A stretch of DNA of 34,229 nucleotides from Mycobacterium kyorinense (GTDB taxonomy: Bacteria; Actinomycetota; Actinomycetes; Mycobacteriales; Mycobacteriaceae). Position 1 is the first letter of the stretch. Every line of letters begins with the position of its first letter. Below are positions 1-7,588 of the stretch, piece by piece. Under the pieces are notes generated by a model. The model did no database searches and was not told where the DNA came from. It saw nothing but the letters and a program-made list of their open reading frames with translations. Both the position numbers and the translations under genes were made by a program. The DNA is taken from NCBI RefSeq assembly GCF_001672775.1, contig NZ_LZKJ01000011.1, positions 1 to 34,229 of the forward strand, read 5' to 3'.

Positions 1-238
1 TCGCCACCTCCAGCAACCGCTTACGCTCCTCGAGCGTCAATGACCAGAACTCCGCGATACCGCTGGTGCACCACAGCAGCGGATGCCTGAGATCGCCCGC
101 GCAATAGCGGACCAACGTGCGATACGCGGCCCAGTCGATATCGTCGCCGTCGATGCCGCAAAACGGGGTGTAGAGCGAGTCGCCGATGCCGCGCAATGCG
201 CCGCGCGCCCATGCGCGTGCTTCGCCGGCCGTTGCCAC
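1..238 (-). CDS. DapA-like (dihydrodipicolinate synthase family) aldolase, 3' end cut off by window edge
   Basis: This is the N-terminal 79 codons of a protein that runs off the left edge. The start is GTG (238-236), preceded by a clean AAGGAG (minus strand, bases 250-245) at 6 nt spacing. The translation begins VATAGEARAWARG and contains GDSLYTPF and WCTSGIAEFW. These resemble the N-terminus of actinobacterial DapA-superfamily lyases, which are class I Schiff-base aldolases. The catalytic lysine would lie in the missing part. Such proteins in mycobacterial catabolic clusters are more likely pyruvate-type aldolases or hydratase-aldolases than lysine-pathway enzymes, but that is inference. The gene is divergent from the TetR gene at 432, with a shared 193-bp promoter region. 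GTG use and truncation make it easy to miss. Confidence 0.72.
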   Translation of the reverse strand, partial: MATAGEARAWARGALRGIGDSLYTPFCGIDGDDIDWAAYRTLVRYCAGDLRHPLLWCTSGIAEFWSLTLEERKRLLEVA

Positions 239-244
239 GATTCA

Positions 245-250
245 CTCCTT
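245..250 (-). promoter_or_regulatory. Ribosome binding site fixing the GTG start of the DapA-like gene
   Basis: On the minus strand this reads AAGGAG, 6 nt before GTG at 238. It decides the start of a gene that has no ATG nearby. Confidence 0.7.
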
Positions 251-283
251 GCGCAGCCCCAGATCCATCGCGTACCAAAGCCC

Positions 284-304
284 CTACGATAGGTATTACA
301 GTAG
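284..304. promoter_or_regulatory. 21-bp dyad, candidate operator (site 1 of 2)
   Basis: On the minus strand the site reads CTACTGTA-N8-CGTAG. It has twofold symmetry of the form CTAC-N2-TA-N5-TA-N2-GTAG. The same first 8 and last 5 bases, at the same spacing, recur at 3647-3667 in the next divergent promoter. An overlapping pair TACGAT (285-290) and ATCGTA (308-313) adds further symmetry. It lies between the DapA-like gene and the TetR gene at 432, so autoregulation by that TetR protein is the simplest reading. This is inference from position and repetition only. Confidence 0.5.
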
Positions 305-431
305 TAGATCGTAACGGCGGCGCGGCTGCAACGATGCAGTTCGGTGAGCAAACTGCCGGTAAATTCGAGCCTGACGGCCGCGCGGGCCAGGACAGCATGC
401 GCAGCAGCGAACTTTGATGGAGGTGCCCCTA

Positions 432-1205
432 GTGGCAAAGCAAGCGACCGCGGTCAAGCGTCAGCGACGTGAACGCGGGTCCATCAATCCCGATGACATC
501 ATCAGTGGCGCATTCGAGCTCGCCGAGGAGGTGTCGATCGACAACTTGAGCATGCCGTTGCTCGGCAAGCACCTCGGCGTGGGAGTCACCAGCATCTACT
601 GGTACTTCCGTAAGAAGGACGATCTGCTCAACGCGATGACCGACCGCGCGTTGCGCAAGTACGTGTTCGCCACGCCGTACGTCGAGGCCAGCGACTGGCG
701 CGAGTCGTTGCGCAATCACGCGCTGTCGATGCGGGAAGCGTTCATGGGCAACCCCATACTGTGCGATCTGATCCTGATCAGATCGGCGCTCAGCCCCAAA
801 GCGGCGCGGATGGGTGTTCAGCAGATCGAGAAGGCGATCGCGGGTTTGGTGGAGGCAGGCTTATCGCCGGAGGACGCGTTCGACACGTACTCGGCGGTGT
901 CGGTTCATGTCCGGGGATCGGTGGTGCTGCATCGGTTGCACGAGAAGAATGCGGCGACCGAGAACGGGGCACGCACGATCGAGGACTCGATGATCATCGA
1001 CGCCGAAACAACCCCGCTGCTTGCTCAAATGACCGCCAAGGGCCATCACATCGGAACGCCCGACGACAGCAATTTCGAGTACGGCCTGGACTGCATCCTG
1101 GATCATGCCGGCCGGCTGATGGAACAGCGAGCCAAGTCGACGCCGCGCCAGGCGAAGGTAGCCAAGTCCGCAAAGACCCGCGGACGGGCCAAGGCCTCTC
1201 GGTAG
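432..1205 (+). CDS. TetR/AcrR-family transcriptional regulator
   Basis: A 257-residue regulator. The start is GTG at 432, with GGAGGT at 419-424 and 7 nt spacing. Upstream ATG/TTG codons in frame (417, 414) would consume that site. Residues about 17-65 form the TetR helix-turn-helix (DIISGAFELAEE ... GVGVTSIYWYFRKKDDLL), with the family's typical Y-W-Y-F segment. The rest is a ligand-binding domain with no recognisable specificity, and the C-terminus is a Lys/Arg/Ala-rich tail (AKSTPRQAKVAKSAKTRGR). It is divergent from the DapA-like gene and convergent with the crotonase gene (11 bp between stops). Probable job: local repressor acting at the dyad at 284-304 and perhaps at 3647-3667. Confidence 0.9.
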   Translation: MAKQATAVKRQRRERGSINPDDIISGAFELAEEVSIDNLSMPLLGKHLGVGVTSIYWYFRKKDDLLNAMTDRALRKYVFATPYVEASDWRESLRNHALSMREAFMGNPILCDLILIRSALSPKAARMGVQQIEKAIAGLVEAGLSPEDAFDTYSAVSVHVRGSVVLHRLHEKNAATENGARTIEDSMIIDAETTPLLAQMTAKGHHIGTPDDSNFEYGLDCILDHAGRLMEQRAKSTPRQAKVAKSAKTRGRAKASR

Positions 1206-1216
1206 CGCGGAACTCC

Positions 1217-2086
1217 TTACGGTGCTTCGGGTTCCGGTACGTCGAAATGCTCGTCGCGGAGCCGGAAGGCCTCCTTCGTCCCGTGTTCGGCGCGCGTTTT
1301 GACAAAGTTGAACTCGCCTGGCGCGAACTGCAAGTTCGTTCCGAAGGCGTGGAAGAGGTAGCTCGCGACTTCCTCACCTTGGTAGGCCTGGTTCTGTTCG
1401 ACGAGCCGAAACGCTTCCTTGGCGATGACGACACCGTCGGCCGGCATTTTCGCCGCCTTCTCCGCCCAGTGCCGGGCTCGTGCGGTGACCATGCCGGGAT
1501 CGCAAGTGTCGGTGAAGATTCCGAGGTGCTCGACGGCCCCTGCCTCGATGATGTCGCCGGTCAGCAATAGGCGCCGAGCCAGTACCGGGCCCAGTCGATG
1601 AAAGAACATGTGCAGGCTGCCCAGCGCCGGCCCCAAAAAGCGGGTCGCCGGCATACCGATCTTCGTGTTGCAGGCGATGACCGAAATGTCGGTCATCAGA
1701 GCCATCTCGAAGCCGCCGCCGAGGGCATACCCGCTGATCTCCCCAACTGTGACCTTGGGGAAGCCCATCAGGTTGTGGTAGAAGCCGAATGACTTGCGGT
1801 CCACGGTGAGACGACGGCGCTGGCTGGGCCGACTCTTGGATCCTTGCTCGCCGTACCAGCCGTACGCATTGTTCATATCGGCGCCGGTGCTGAAGACCCC
1901 GTCAGTGCCGCGCAGCAGCACCACGGTGAGATCGTCGTCGTCGGCGACCCGGTCCAGATATCCGGCGACGGCCGCACGCATAGTCGCGTCGTAGGAGTTG
2001 CGTTGCGCGGGGTTGTTCAAGGTGATGGTCGCGATCCGCTTTTCCGGATCGACGTCGAAGAGGACCCGGCCGTCCGAGTCGGTCAT
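1217..2086 (-). CDS. Enoyl-CoA hydratase/isomerase family protein (crotonase)
   Basis: A 289-residue crotonase. The oxyanion-hole motifs are visible: GVFSTGADM near residue 65 and GYALGGGFEMAL near residue 120. By alignment to rat mitochondrial enoyl-CoA hydratase from memory, the first catalytic Glu is kept (GGFEMA). The second is replaced by Ala in the segment GMPATRF, so simple syn-hydration is doubtful. Isomerase, hydrolase or an unusual hydratase activity are alternatives. The start ATG overlaps the stop of the upstream GntR gene by 4 bp (ATGA, 2083-2086). It is therefore the last gene of the operon thioesterase-GntR-crotonase. Confidence 0.9.
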   Translation of the reverse strand: MTDSDGRVLFDVDPEKRIATITLNNPAQRNSYDATMRAAVAGYLDRVADDDDLTVVLLRGTDGVFSTGADMNNAYGWYGEQGSKSRPSQRRRLTVDRKSFGFYHNLMGFPKVTVGEISGYALGGGFEMALMTDISVIACNTKIGMPATRFLGPALGSLHMFFHRLGPVLARRLLLTGDIIEAGAVEHLGIFTDTCDPGMVTARARHWAEKAAKMPADGVVIAKEAFRLVEQNQAYQGEEVASYLFHAFGTNLQFAPGEFNFVKTRAEHGTKEAFRLRDEHFDVPEPEAP

Positions 2087-2901
2087 GCGTCAGACTCCTT
2101 CCTAGGTGATGGCCACCCGTTGTTCCTCGCCCGGCCCGCCTCCGACATTCGGTTTGCCTCAATGGTTTTGTCACTGCCAAAGGCGAGCGTATTGCGGCGC
2201 GCCGCGGCCAGGTGATCCTGTCCGAGCCGGACCGCACGTGCGACATTGCCGTCGCGGACGGCGTCGAGCAGACGCTGATGGGCGCGCAACGCAGCGCGGC
2301 GGGTCTTACCTGCCATCGGCGCCGGGTCGCCGTCGTCGCTCCACACCGATGACTCGTGCGCCGACCAGATCAGCTCCAACGAGCCGATCAGCAGGATCAT
2401 CGGTTGGTTGCCGCACCGGGAGACCAACGTCTCATGAAACCGCCGCGCATTGGGCACGTACCGAGCCAGGTCATCGAACTGCTCTGTCTGGGCATCGATT
2501 TCGGCCTGCAGGTAAGGCACGACCTCCGTCATGCGGTCATCGCGGGCGGCGCACATCCCGGCGCAGATCGGCTCCAGATGCAGCAGCGCCTCACTGACGT
2601 CGGCCGGCGTGGCAGCCCGCGCCTGCAGCACCATGCTAATCATGTGCGCGGTCCGTTCGGCCGTCGGTGCATGAACGACTGCGCCGCCGACATTCCCGCG
2701 ACGCACCGAGATCAGGCCATCGGTCTCGAGAAGGTGGATCGCCTCACGCAAAGCCGGCGGACTGACGCCGAACTCACCGAACAGGCTCTCCTGCGACGGC
2801 AACACGTCGCCTTCCTTCAAGCGCCCGGACAAGATATCGTCGCGCAACCGGGCTGCCACGATTTCCGCAATGCGCGGTTGACGAATGCGCTGCGCGACCA
2901 C
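2083..2901 (-). CDS. FadR-type GntR transcriptional regulator
   Basis: A 272-residue protein starting at GTG (2901), one base after the stop of the thioesterase gene, so translation is probably coupled. Residues about 8-75 are the GntR winged helix: IVAARLRDDILSGRL, then LPSQESLFGEFGVSPPALREA and a winged GLISVRRGN. The remainder is an all-helical FCD-type ligand domain with the ordered acidic/His positions usual for metal or carboxylate binding (for example RRFHETLVSRCGN). FadR-group GntR proteins commonly sense acyl-CoA or organic acids. Co-transcription with a thioesterase and a crotonase fits that, but the ligand is unknown. Its operator may lie in the divergent promoter at 3569-3691. Confidence 0.88.
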   Translation of the reverse strand: MVAQRIRQPRIAEIVAARLRDDILSGRLKEGDVLPSQESLFGEFGVSPPALREAIHLLETDGLISVRRGNVGGAVVHAPTAERTAHMISMVLQARAATPADVSEALLHLEPICAGMCAARDDRMTEVVPYLQAEIDAQTEQFDDLARYVPNARRFHETLVSRCGNQPMILLIGSLELIWSAHESSVWSDDGDPAPMAGKTRRAALRAHQRLLDAVRDGNVARAVRLGQDHLAAARRNTLAFGSDKTIEANRMSEAGRARNNGWPSPRKESDA

Positions 2902-2902
2902 G

Positions 2903-3568
2903 TCAGGCCTGCTCAGCTCGCCGCTTGCCGAAACGATGTCCGGCCAACTTGTCCGGGGTCGTTGCCAGTGTGTTCGCCTCGCCGGTGCACAGCACCTCGT
3001 CGTCCAGCAGCAGCCGGGCCGTCGACGTGATGCCCCGATCGACCTGAGACCGGGTGATCTCGAAGCGCAGTTCGGTGAGGATCGGTGTCGGCCGGCGAAA
3101 CGTCACGTTGAGCGACCGCGTTTTGCCCGACAGGCCGGTAACGCAGTTCTGGTGCTGGATAACACAGTCGAAGAAGACACCGAGAAAACCGCCATGCACC
3201 AACCCCGGTGGGCCCTCGTACACCAGTGGAAAGGTGACCCGACCCGACGCCGTCTCCGCGTCGAGCCGATCGAAGCAGTATTCGGGGAAGCACGGGTTGA
3301 ACGCGCCGATGTCGGTGGCGTGATCGAGATACACCCGGCGGGTGTCGTCGTCGTCGCCGATCCGGGGTGCGCTATCCGGTGGAGCAACTGCTGAGAGCTC
3401 ACGTTCCCATTCGGCGCATTGCGCGATCATGTCGTCAACTGTCGGGTGGGAGTTCTCCAACGACAACAGCAGTGAGCCGAGCCGCCGGATAGCGCCCGCT
3501 GCGGCGACGGTCTGGGCCAGCGGCTGTTCGCCAAACCGGGCACCTGCGGGGCCGCTGCTCTGCGCCAT
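2903..3568 (-). CDS. PaaI-like hotdog-fold acyl-CoA thioesterase
   Basis: A 221-residue protein. The C-terminal half is a hotdog domain with the PaaI-type signature GPPGLVHGGFLGVFFD, where the His-Gly-Gly helix N-terminus binds the thioester. The beta-strands LNVTFRRPTP and RFEITRSQ follow. The first 90 residues are a helical extension not needed for the fold. The start ATG (3568) is preceded by GAAGAGG. It is the first gene of a minus-strand operon (thioesterase, GntR, crotonase) and is divergent from the crotonase/FadD operon at 3692. It probably releases CoA from pathway intermediates or protects the CoA pool; the substrate is unknown. Confidence 0.82.
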   Translation of the reverse strand: MAQSSGPAGARFGEQPLAQTVAAAGAIRRLGSLLLSLENSHPTVDDMIAQCAEWERELSAVAPPDSAPRIGDDDDTRRVYLDHATDIGAFNPCFPEYCFDRLDAETASGRVTFPLVYEGPPGLVHGGFLGVFFDCVIQHQNCVTGLSGKTRSLNVTFRRPTPILTELRFEITRSQVDRGITSTARLLLDDEVLCTGEANTLATTPDKLAGHRFGKRRAEQA

Positions 3569-3646
3569 CGCGTCCTCTTCCGGTGAAGCGGCTGTTCCGC
3601 CGAGGGGCTTTCCTTGCTAAGTTATACAGAGTAGCAATCGTATTGC

Positions 3647-3667
3647 CTACTGTAGGGGTAACCGTAG
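3647..3667. promoter_or_regulatory. 21-bp dyad, candidate operator (site 2 of 2)
   Basis: On the plus strand the site reads CTACTGTA-N8-CGTAG. Thirteen flanking positions are identical, with the same spacing, to the site at 284-304 in reverse orientation. It sits in the 123-bp divergent promoter between the thioesterase operon and the crotonase/FadD operon. A second small dyad, GCAAT-CGT-ATTGC, lies just upstream (about 3634-3646). These could be targets of the TetR protein at 432, of the GntR protein at 2901, or of both. Which binds where cannot be read from the sequence. Confidence 0.5.
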
Positions 3668-3691
3668 CGGCGGGGAAGGGCGGATTCAACG

Positions 3692-4513
3692 GTGAGTCAA
3701 CAGCTCGACCCCGAGCCCGACGAGGGCTCGCTGACGGCGGACCGGGACGGCGGGATCCTGCGGCTGACGCTCGACCGGCCCTCCCGGCGCAACTCGTTGA
3801 GCCAACCCATGATTGAGGCCTTCGTCGCCGCATTGACCGAAGCAGCCAGCGACGACACGCTGCGCGCCATCTACATCCGGGGCGCCGGTGACGATTTCTG
3901 CGCCGGCGCGGACTGGGTCGCCACCAATGACGGCCGACAACCTCGCCCTCGTGTCGGACATCTCGTCCGGCGTATCCCGCACACCTCCCACCGCGTGATC
4001 GAGCTGATCCAGACCGTCCAGCTACCGGTGGTGTGCGCGGTACGCGGCTGGGCCGTCGGCCTCGGGTGCAATCTGGCGCTGGCCTCCGACTTCACCGTGG
4101 CCGCTTCCGACGCCATGTTCTGGGAGCCGTTTGTGGCCAGGGGTTTCAGTCCGGATTCGGGTGCCACGTGGTTGCTGCCCAGGCTGGTTGGGTTGGCACG
4201 GGCCAAACGAATGCTGCTACTAGGCGAGAAGATCAACGGGACCGACGCGGCGGACTGGGGCCTGATCCATCGTGCGGTCAGCGCCCAGGACCTCGATGGT
4301 GCCGCCGAGCAACTAGTCGGCCGGCTGGCCTCCGGCCCCACGGTGGCGATCGGTCTGGCCAAGCAGGCCATTGACTTTGGCCAGCACGCGACCTTGAGCC
4401 AGGGCATGACCCAAGAACTCCACGGTCTCGAACTGGCTTGCCGAACCGCAGATTTCAAAGAAGGCTTGGCAGCGTTTCAGGAACGCCGCCCGCCGGAATT
4501 TCACGGCCGGTGA
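3692..4513 (+). CDS. Enoyl-CoA hydratase/isomerase family protein (PaaG-like active site)
   Basis: A 273-residue crotonase starting at GTG (3692), with AAGGG at 3676-3680. The CoA/oxyanion motifs are DDFCAGADW and GWAVGLGCNLAL. Both hydratase glutamates are absent (Asn in GCNLA; Phe in WEPFVARG). The motif SPDSGATWLLPRLVG instead resembles the PaaG type of enoyl-CoA isomerase, where an Asp in this loop is catalytic. A 1,2-epoxy- or double-bond isomerase is therefore more likely than a hydratase. This is a family-level inference. It is the first gene of the six-gene plus-strand operon running to 10737. Confidence 0.9.
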   Translation: MSQQLDPEPDEGSLTADRDGGILRLTLDRPSRRNSLSQPMIEAFVAALTEAASDDTLRAIYIRGAGDDFCAGADWVATNDGRQPRPRVGHLVRRIPHTSHRVIELIQTVQLPVVCAVRGWAVGLGCNLALASDFTVAASDAMFWEPFVARGFSPDSGATWLLPRLVGLARAKRMLLLGEKINGTDAADWGLIHRAVSAQDLDGAAEQLVGRLASGPTVAIGLAKQAIDFGQHATLSQGMTQELHGLELACRTADFKEGLAAFQERRPPEFHGR

Positions 4514-4539
4514 CGGCGCGCCTAAACGAAGGGAACAGC

Positions 4540-5343
4540 ATGCCGTACGACACCATCAAATATGAGGTCGACGGGCACAAGGCCACGATCACCTTGAATC
4601 GCCCGGATGCGCTCAATGCCCTGAGCCCGCACATGATCACCGAGCTGCGAGCCGCATACCGAGAAGCCGAAAACGACGACAACATCTGGCTTCTCATCGT
4701 GACCGGGAGCGGCCGGGCGTTTTGCACCGGCGCCGACGTCAAGGCGATCCCCGGTGACGGCAAGGTGATCAACGAACGGCCATATCTGTCCACCTACGAA
4801 CAGTGGGAAGCGCCGCAGGAAGGCACACCACCATTTCGCACGATGGCCAAACCGGTGCTCGCCGCGATCAATGGACTGTGCTGCGGAGCCGGGCTCGATT
4901 GGGTCACCACCGGTGACATCGTGATCGCCTCGGACAAAGCGACGTTCTTCGATCCGCACGTCAGCATCGGGTTGGTCGCCGGCCGGGAGGTGGTGCGGGT
5001 GGCCCGGGTAGTGCCGCGCTCGATCGCGCTGCGGATGGCGTTGATGGGCAAGCACGAGCGGATGAGCGCGCAACGCGCCTACGACCTCGGAATGATCAGC
5101 GAAGTCGTCGAGCACGACCGCCTGTTGGAGCGCGCCCATGAGATTGCCGACATCGTGAACTCCAACGCGCCGTTGGCCGTCCGGGGTACCCGACTGGCGA
5201 TCCTCAAGGGTCTGGATCTGCCGCTGCACGAGGCGGAGATGCTGGCCGAATCCTTCCGGGAGCGCAACCTGCACACCGAGGACTCCCTGGAAGGCCCCCA
5301 GGCGTTCGTCGAAAAGCGGTCCCCGGAGTGGCAGTGCCGATGA
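4540..5343 (+). CDS. Enoyl-CoA hydratase/isomerase family protein
   Basis: A 267-residue crotonase. ATG at 4540 is chosen over upstream in-frame starts because GAAGGG sits 6 nt before it and the protein then begins, as its paralogues do, with MPYDTIKYEV. The oxyanion motifs are RAFCTGADV and GLCCGAGLDW. The two hydratase glutamates are replaced by Asp (GLDW) and His (FFDPHVSIGL). The His-containing motif recurs in the next gene (FFDSHVSAGL), so the two form a subfamily with a shared, non-classical active site. The stop overlaps the next start (ATGA at 5340-5343). Confidence 0.9.
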   Translation: MPYDTIKYEVDGHKATITLNRPDALNALSPHMITELRAAYREAENDDNIWLLIVTGSGRAFCTGADVKAIPGDGKVINERPYLSTYEQWEAPQEGTPPFRTMAKPVLAAINGLCCGAGLDWVTTGDIVIASDKATFFDPHVSIGLVAGREVVRVARVVPRSIALRMALMGKHERMSAQRAYDLGMISEVVEHDRLLERAHEIADIVNSNAPLAVRGTRLAILKGLDLPLHEAEMLAESFRERNLHTEDSLEGPQAFVEKRSPEWQCR

Positions 5344-6122
5344 GCTTTGACACCATCCTCCTCGAGGTGGATGCCCTCGACCGGGTCGCGACCATCACGT
5401 TGAACCGCCCGGGCCAACTCAACGCGTTCAACCGCACCATGTGTGAAGAGATGGCCCAGGCCTGGCGGAGCGTCAAAGCCGACGACTCGGTCAACGCGGT
5501 GGTGCTGCGTGCCGCCGGTGACCGCGCGTTCAGCGCCGGGCTCGATATCAAGTCGCCCTACGGCCAGCCCGACAACATCTGGAATCACGAAGACCCTGGC
5601 GAAGCGCTCAGCCCGAAGTGGCAGAAGCTGTGGAAACCCGTGGTGTGTGCCGTGCAGGGGATGTGCACCGCCGGTGCGTTCTACTTCGTTAACGAATCCG
5701 ATGTGGTCATCTGCTCGGACGATGCAACGTTTTTCGACTCCCACGTCTCCGCCGGTTTGGTGAGCGCGCTGGAGCCCATCGGCCTGATGCGCCGTATCGG
5801 TTTGAGCGAGGCCCTGCGAATAGCGCTGCTGGGCAACGACGAACGCGTCAGTGCCGACACCGCACTGCGGATCGGGTTGGTGTCGGAGGTGGTGTCGCGC
5901 GACCGACTGTGGGCGCGTGCTCACGAGATCGCCGCGACGATCGCGGCCAAGCCGCCGTCGGCGACTCAGGGCACTGTCAAAGCGATCTGGGAATCGCTGG
6001 ACAAGCCGTATCGCGCAGCCATGGAACAAAATCTCATCTACACCCGGCTGGGCAACCCGATCGGGACCGCACAGTTGGCGGCGCGCACGGAGCGCCCAAC
6101 CATGGAGCCGAGAATTCGGTGA
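5340..6122 (+). CDS. Enoyl-CoA hydratase/isomerase family protein
   Basis: A 260-residue crotonase. The start ATG at 5340 overlaps the previous stop; a GTG at 5328 is possible. Motifs are RAFSAGLDI and GMCTAGAFYF, then FFDSHVSAGL as in its upstream neighbour. Neither classical hydratase Glu is present (Tyr and His at those positions by eye). C-terminal helices (GTVKAIWESLDKPYRAAMEQ) match the CoA-binding end of the family. Duplication of a non-classical crotonase suggests a two-step or heterocomplex role in ring or branched-chain acyl-CoA processing; the reaction is unknown. It overlaps the acyl-CoA synthetase start by 4 bp (GTGA). Confidence 0.9.
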   Translation: MSFDTILLEVDALDRVATITLNRPGQLNAFNRTMCEEMAQAWRSVKADDSVNAVVLRAAGDRAFSAGLDIKSPYGQPDNIWNHEDPGEALSPKWQKLWKPVVCAVQGMCTAGAFYFVNESDVVICSDDATFFDSHVSAGLVSALEPIGLMRRIGLSEALRIALLGNDERVSADTALRIGLVSEVVSRDRLWARAHEIAATIAAKPPSATQGTVKAIWESLDKPYRAAMEQNLIYTRLGNPIGTAQLAARTERPTMEPRIR

Positions 6123-7588
6123 CGCCTCACCCGCTCAGTCAGCGTATTGCCGATGTCCTGGCTCTACAGCCCGATGCACCGGCTCTCGAGCATGAGGGCC
6201 ATTGGATGTCGTGGGGCCAGCTCGCTGATATCACCAGCAAAGTCCGTGTCCTCGCGGGTAACCGACAGGTCGGAATCCTGCTGCGCAACAAGCCGGCCCA
6301 TGTCGCCGCGCTGCTGGGTGTATTGCTGGGCGGCGGTACGGTCGTCGCGATCAACCCGGCCCGCGGCGATGAGCGCACGCTAGCCGACGTCGACCAGTTG
6401 CGGCTTCCCCTGCTTGTCGGCGAGCCCGACGACTTGCCGGATGTGGCGCCTGGCACATCGCTGGTCTCGCTTATCGATCTCTTCAGCGGATCGGCAGTCG
6501 CGGACCCTGGTGACGACGGCGATCTGCGGCCCGGGGTTGCGGTGCGCATGTTGACCAGCGGAACAACAGGGCCCCCCAAGCGAGTCGATCTCACCTACGA
6601 CATGCTGGCGCACAGCGTGATGGGCCCCGAGTTCGACCGGTCGCCCTCGCCGACCGGCTTGCGGGGTGGCGTTGCGATCGTCAACTCGCCGCTGGTCCAC
6701 ATTGGCGGCGTATTCCGCATTCTGCAGTGTGTCGCTGAGGCACGACCTTTCGTGCTGTTGGAGCGATTCGAGCTCGATCGCTGGGCCGGCGCGGTGCGCA
6801 AACACAAGCCGCGCGCGGTGTCGCTGGTCCCCGCGGCGTTGCGCATGGTGTTGCATTCGGACCTGACGCGCGAAGACCTGCACAGTGTCCGCGCCGTCAC
6901 GTCCGGCACCGCACCGCTGTCGGTCGAGGACGCCGAGGCCTTCACCGCCAAGTACGGAATTCCCGTGTTGACGTCGTATGCGGCAACGGAATTCGGTGGC
7001 GGTGTAGCAGGCTGGACGTTGGCCGACCATCGGAAGTACTGGGTTGACAAACGCGGCAGCGTGGGGCGCGCCAGCCTGGGCGCGCAACTGCGGGTGGTCG
7101 ACGGTGACGGCGCGTCACTCGGGCCAGATCAGGTTGGGCTGCTCGAGGTCAAACCGGGGCAACTGGGCCCGTCCGCCGAGTGGATGCGCACCACGGATCT
7201 GGCCCGCATCGATGCCGACGGGTTTTTGTGGATCGTCGGGCGCGCCGATCAGGCCATCATCCGTGGCGGCTTCAAAATCATGCCGGACGACGTCCGCATC
7301 GCGTTGGAGAGCCACCCCTCGGTTGCGGGAGCGGCGGTGGTCGGGCGGCGCGACGAACGCCTCGGCGAAACACCGGTCGCGATGGTCGAACTGCGGGAAG
7401 CGGGTACGGCAGAACCTGATGCACTCGTGGACTACCTCCGGGACCGGCTGGCGCGCTACGAGGTTCCTGCTGAGATCGCCATTGTCGATGAGATCCCGAG
7501 AACCGCGTCGGGTAAGCCGGATCTCGGCGCGATCCGTCGCTTCTTCAGTGAGGCGGTCCGTGCGACGCAGCGTGACCATGGCAGGTGA
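6119..7588 (+). CDS. AMP-binding acyl-CoA synthetase (FadD type) 1
   Basis: A 489-residue ANL-superfamily ligase that would activate a carboxylic acid to an acyl-CoA through an acyl-adenylate. GTG at 6119 overlaps the previous stop (GTGA). Motifs in order: P-loop LTSGTTGPPKRVDLT near residue 145, SYAATEFGG near 285, TTDLARIDADGFLWIVGR near 360, and the hinge/catalytic lysine region PRTASGKPDL near 465. The P-loop reads PKR where the family usually has PKG, a substitution worth noting. It is shorter than most FadDs, with a compact N-terminal domain. It is the first of three consecutive ligases in the operon. Confidence 0.92.
   Translation: MTPHPLSQRIADVLALQPDAPALEHEGHWMSWGQLADITSKVRVLAGNRQVGILLRNKPAHVAALLGVLLGGGTVVAINPARGDERTLADVDQLRLPLLVGEPDDLPDVAPGTSLVSLIDLFSGSAVADPGDDGDLRPGVAVRMLTSGTTGPPKRVDLTYDMLAHSVMGPEFDRSPSPTGLRGGVAIVNSPLVHIGGVFRILQCVAEARPFVLLERFELDRWAGAVRKHKPRAVSLVPAALRMVLHSDLTREDLHSVRAVTSGTAPLSVEDAEAFTAKYGIPVLTSYAATEFGGGVAGWTLADHRKYWVDKRGSVGRASLGAQLRVVDGDGASLGPDQVGLLEVKPGQLGPSAEWMRTTDLARIDADGFLWIVGRADQAIIRGGFKIMPDDVRIALESHPSVAGAAVVGRRDERLGETPVAMVELREAGTAEPDALVDYLRDRLARYEVPAEIAIVDEIPRTASGKPDLGAIRRFFSEAVRATQRDHGR

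Noticed and set aside
4522..6029. Long minus-strand frames opposite the crotonases
   Set aside because: Mirror frames of GC-rich genes. No ribosome sites and no recognisable protein features; the plus-strand genes have full motifs.
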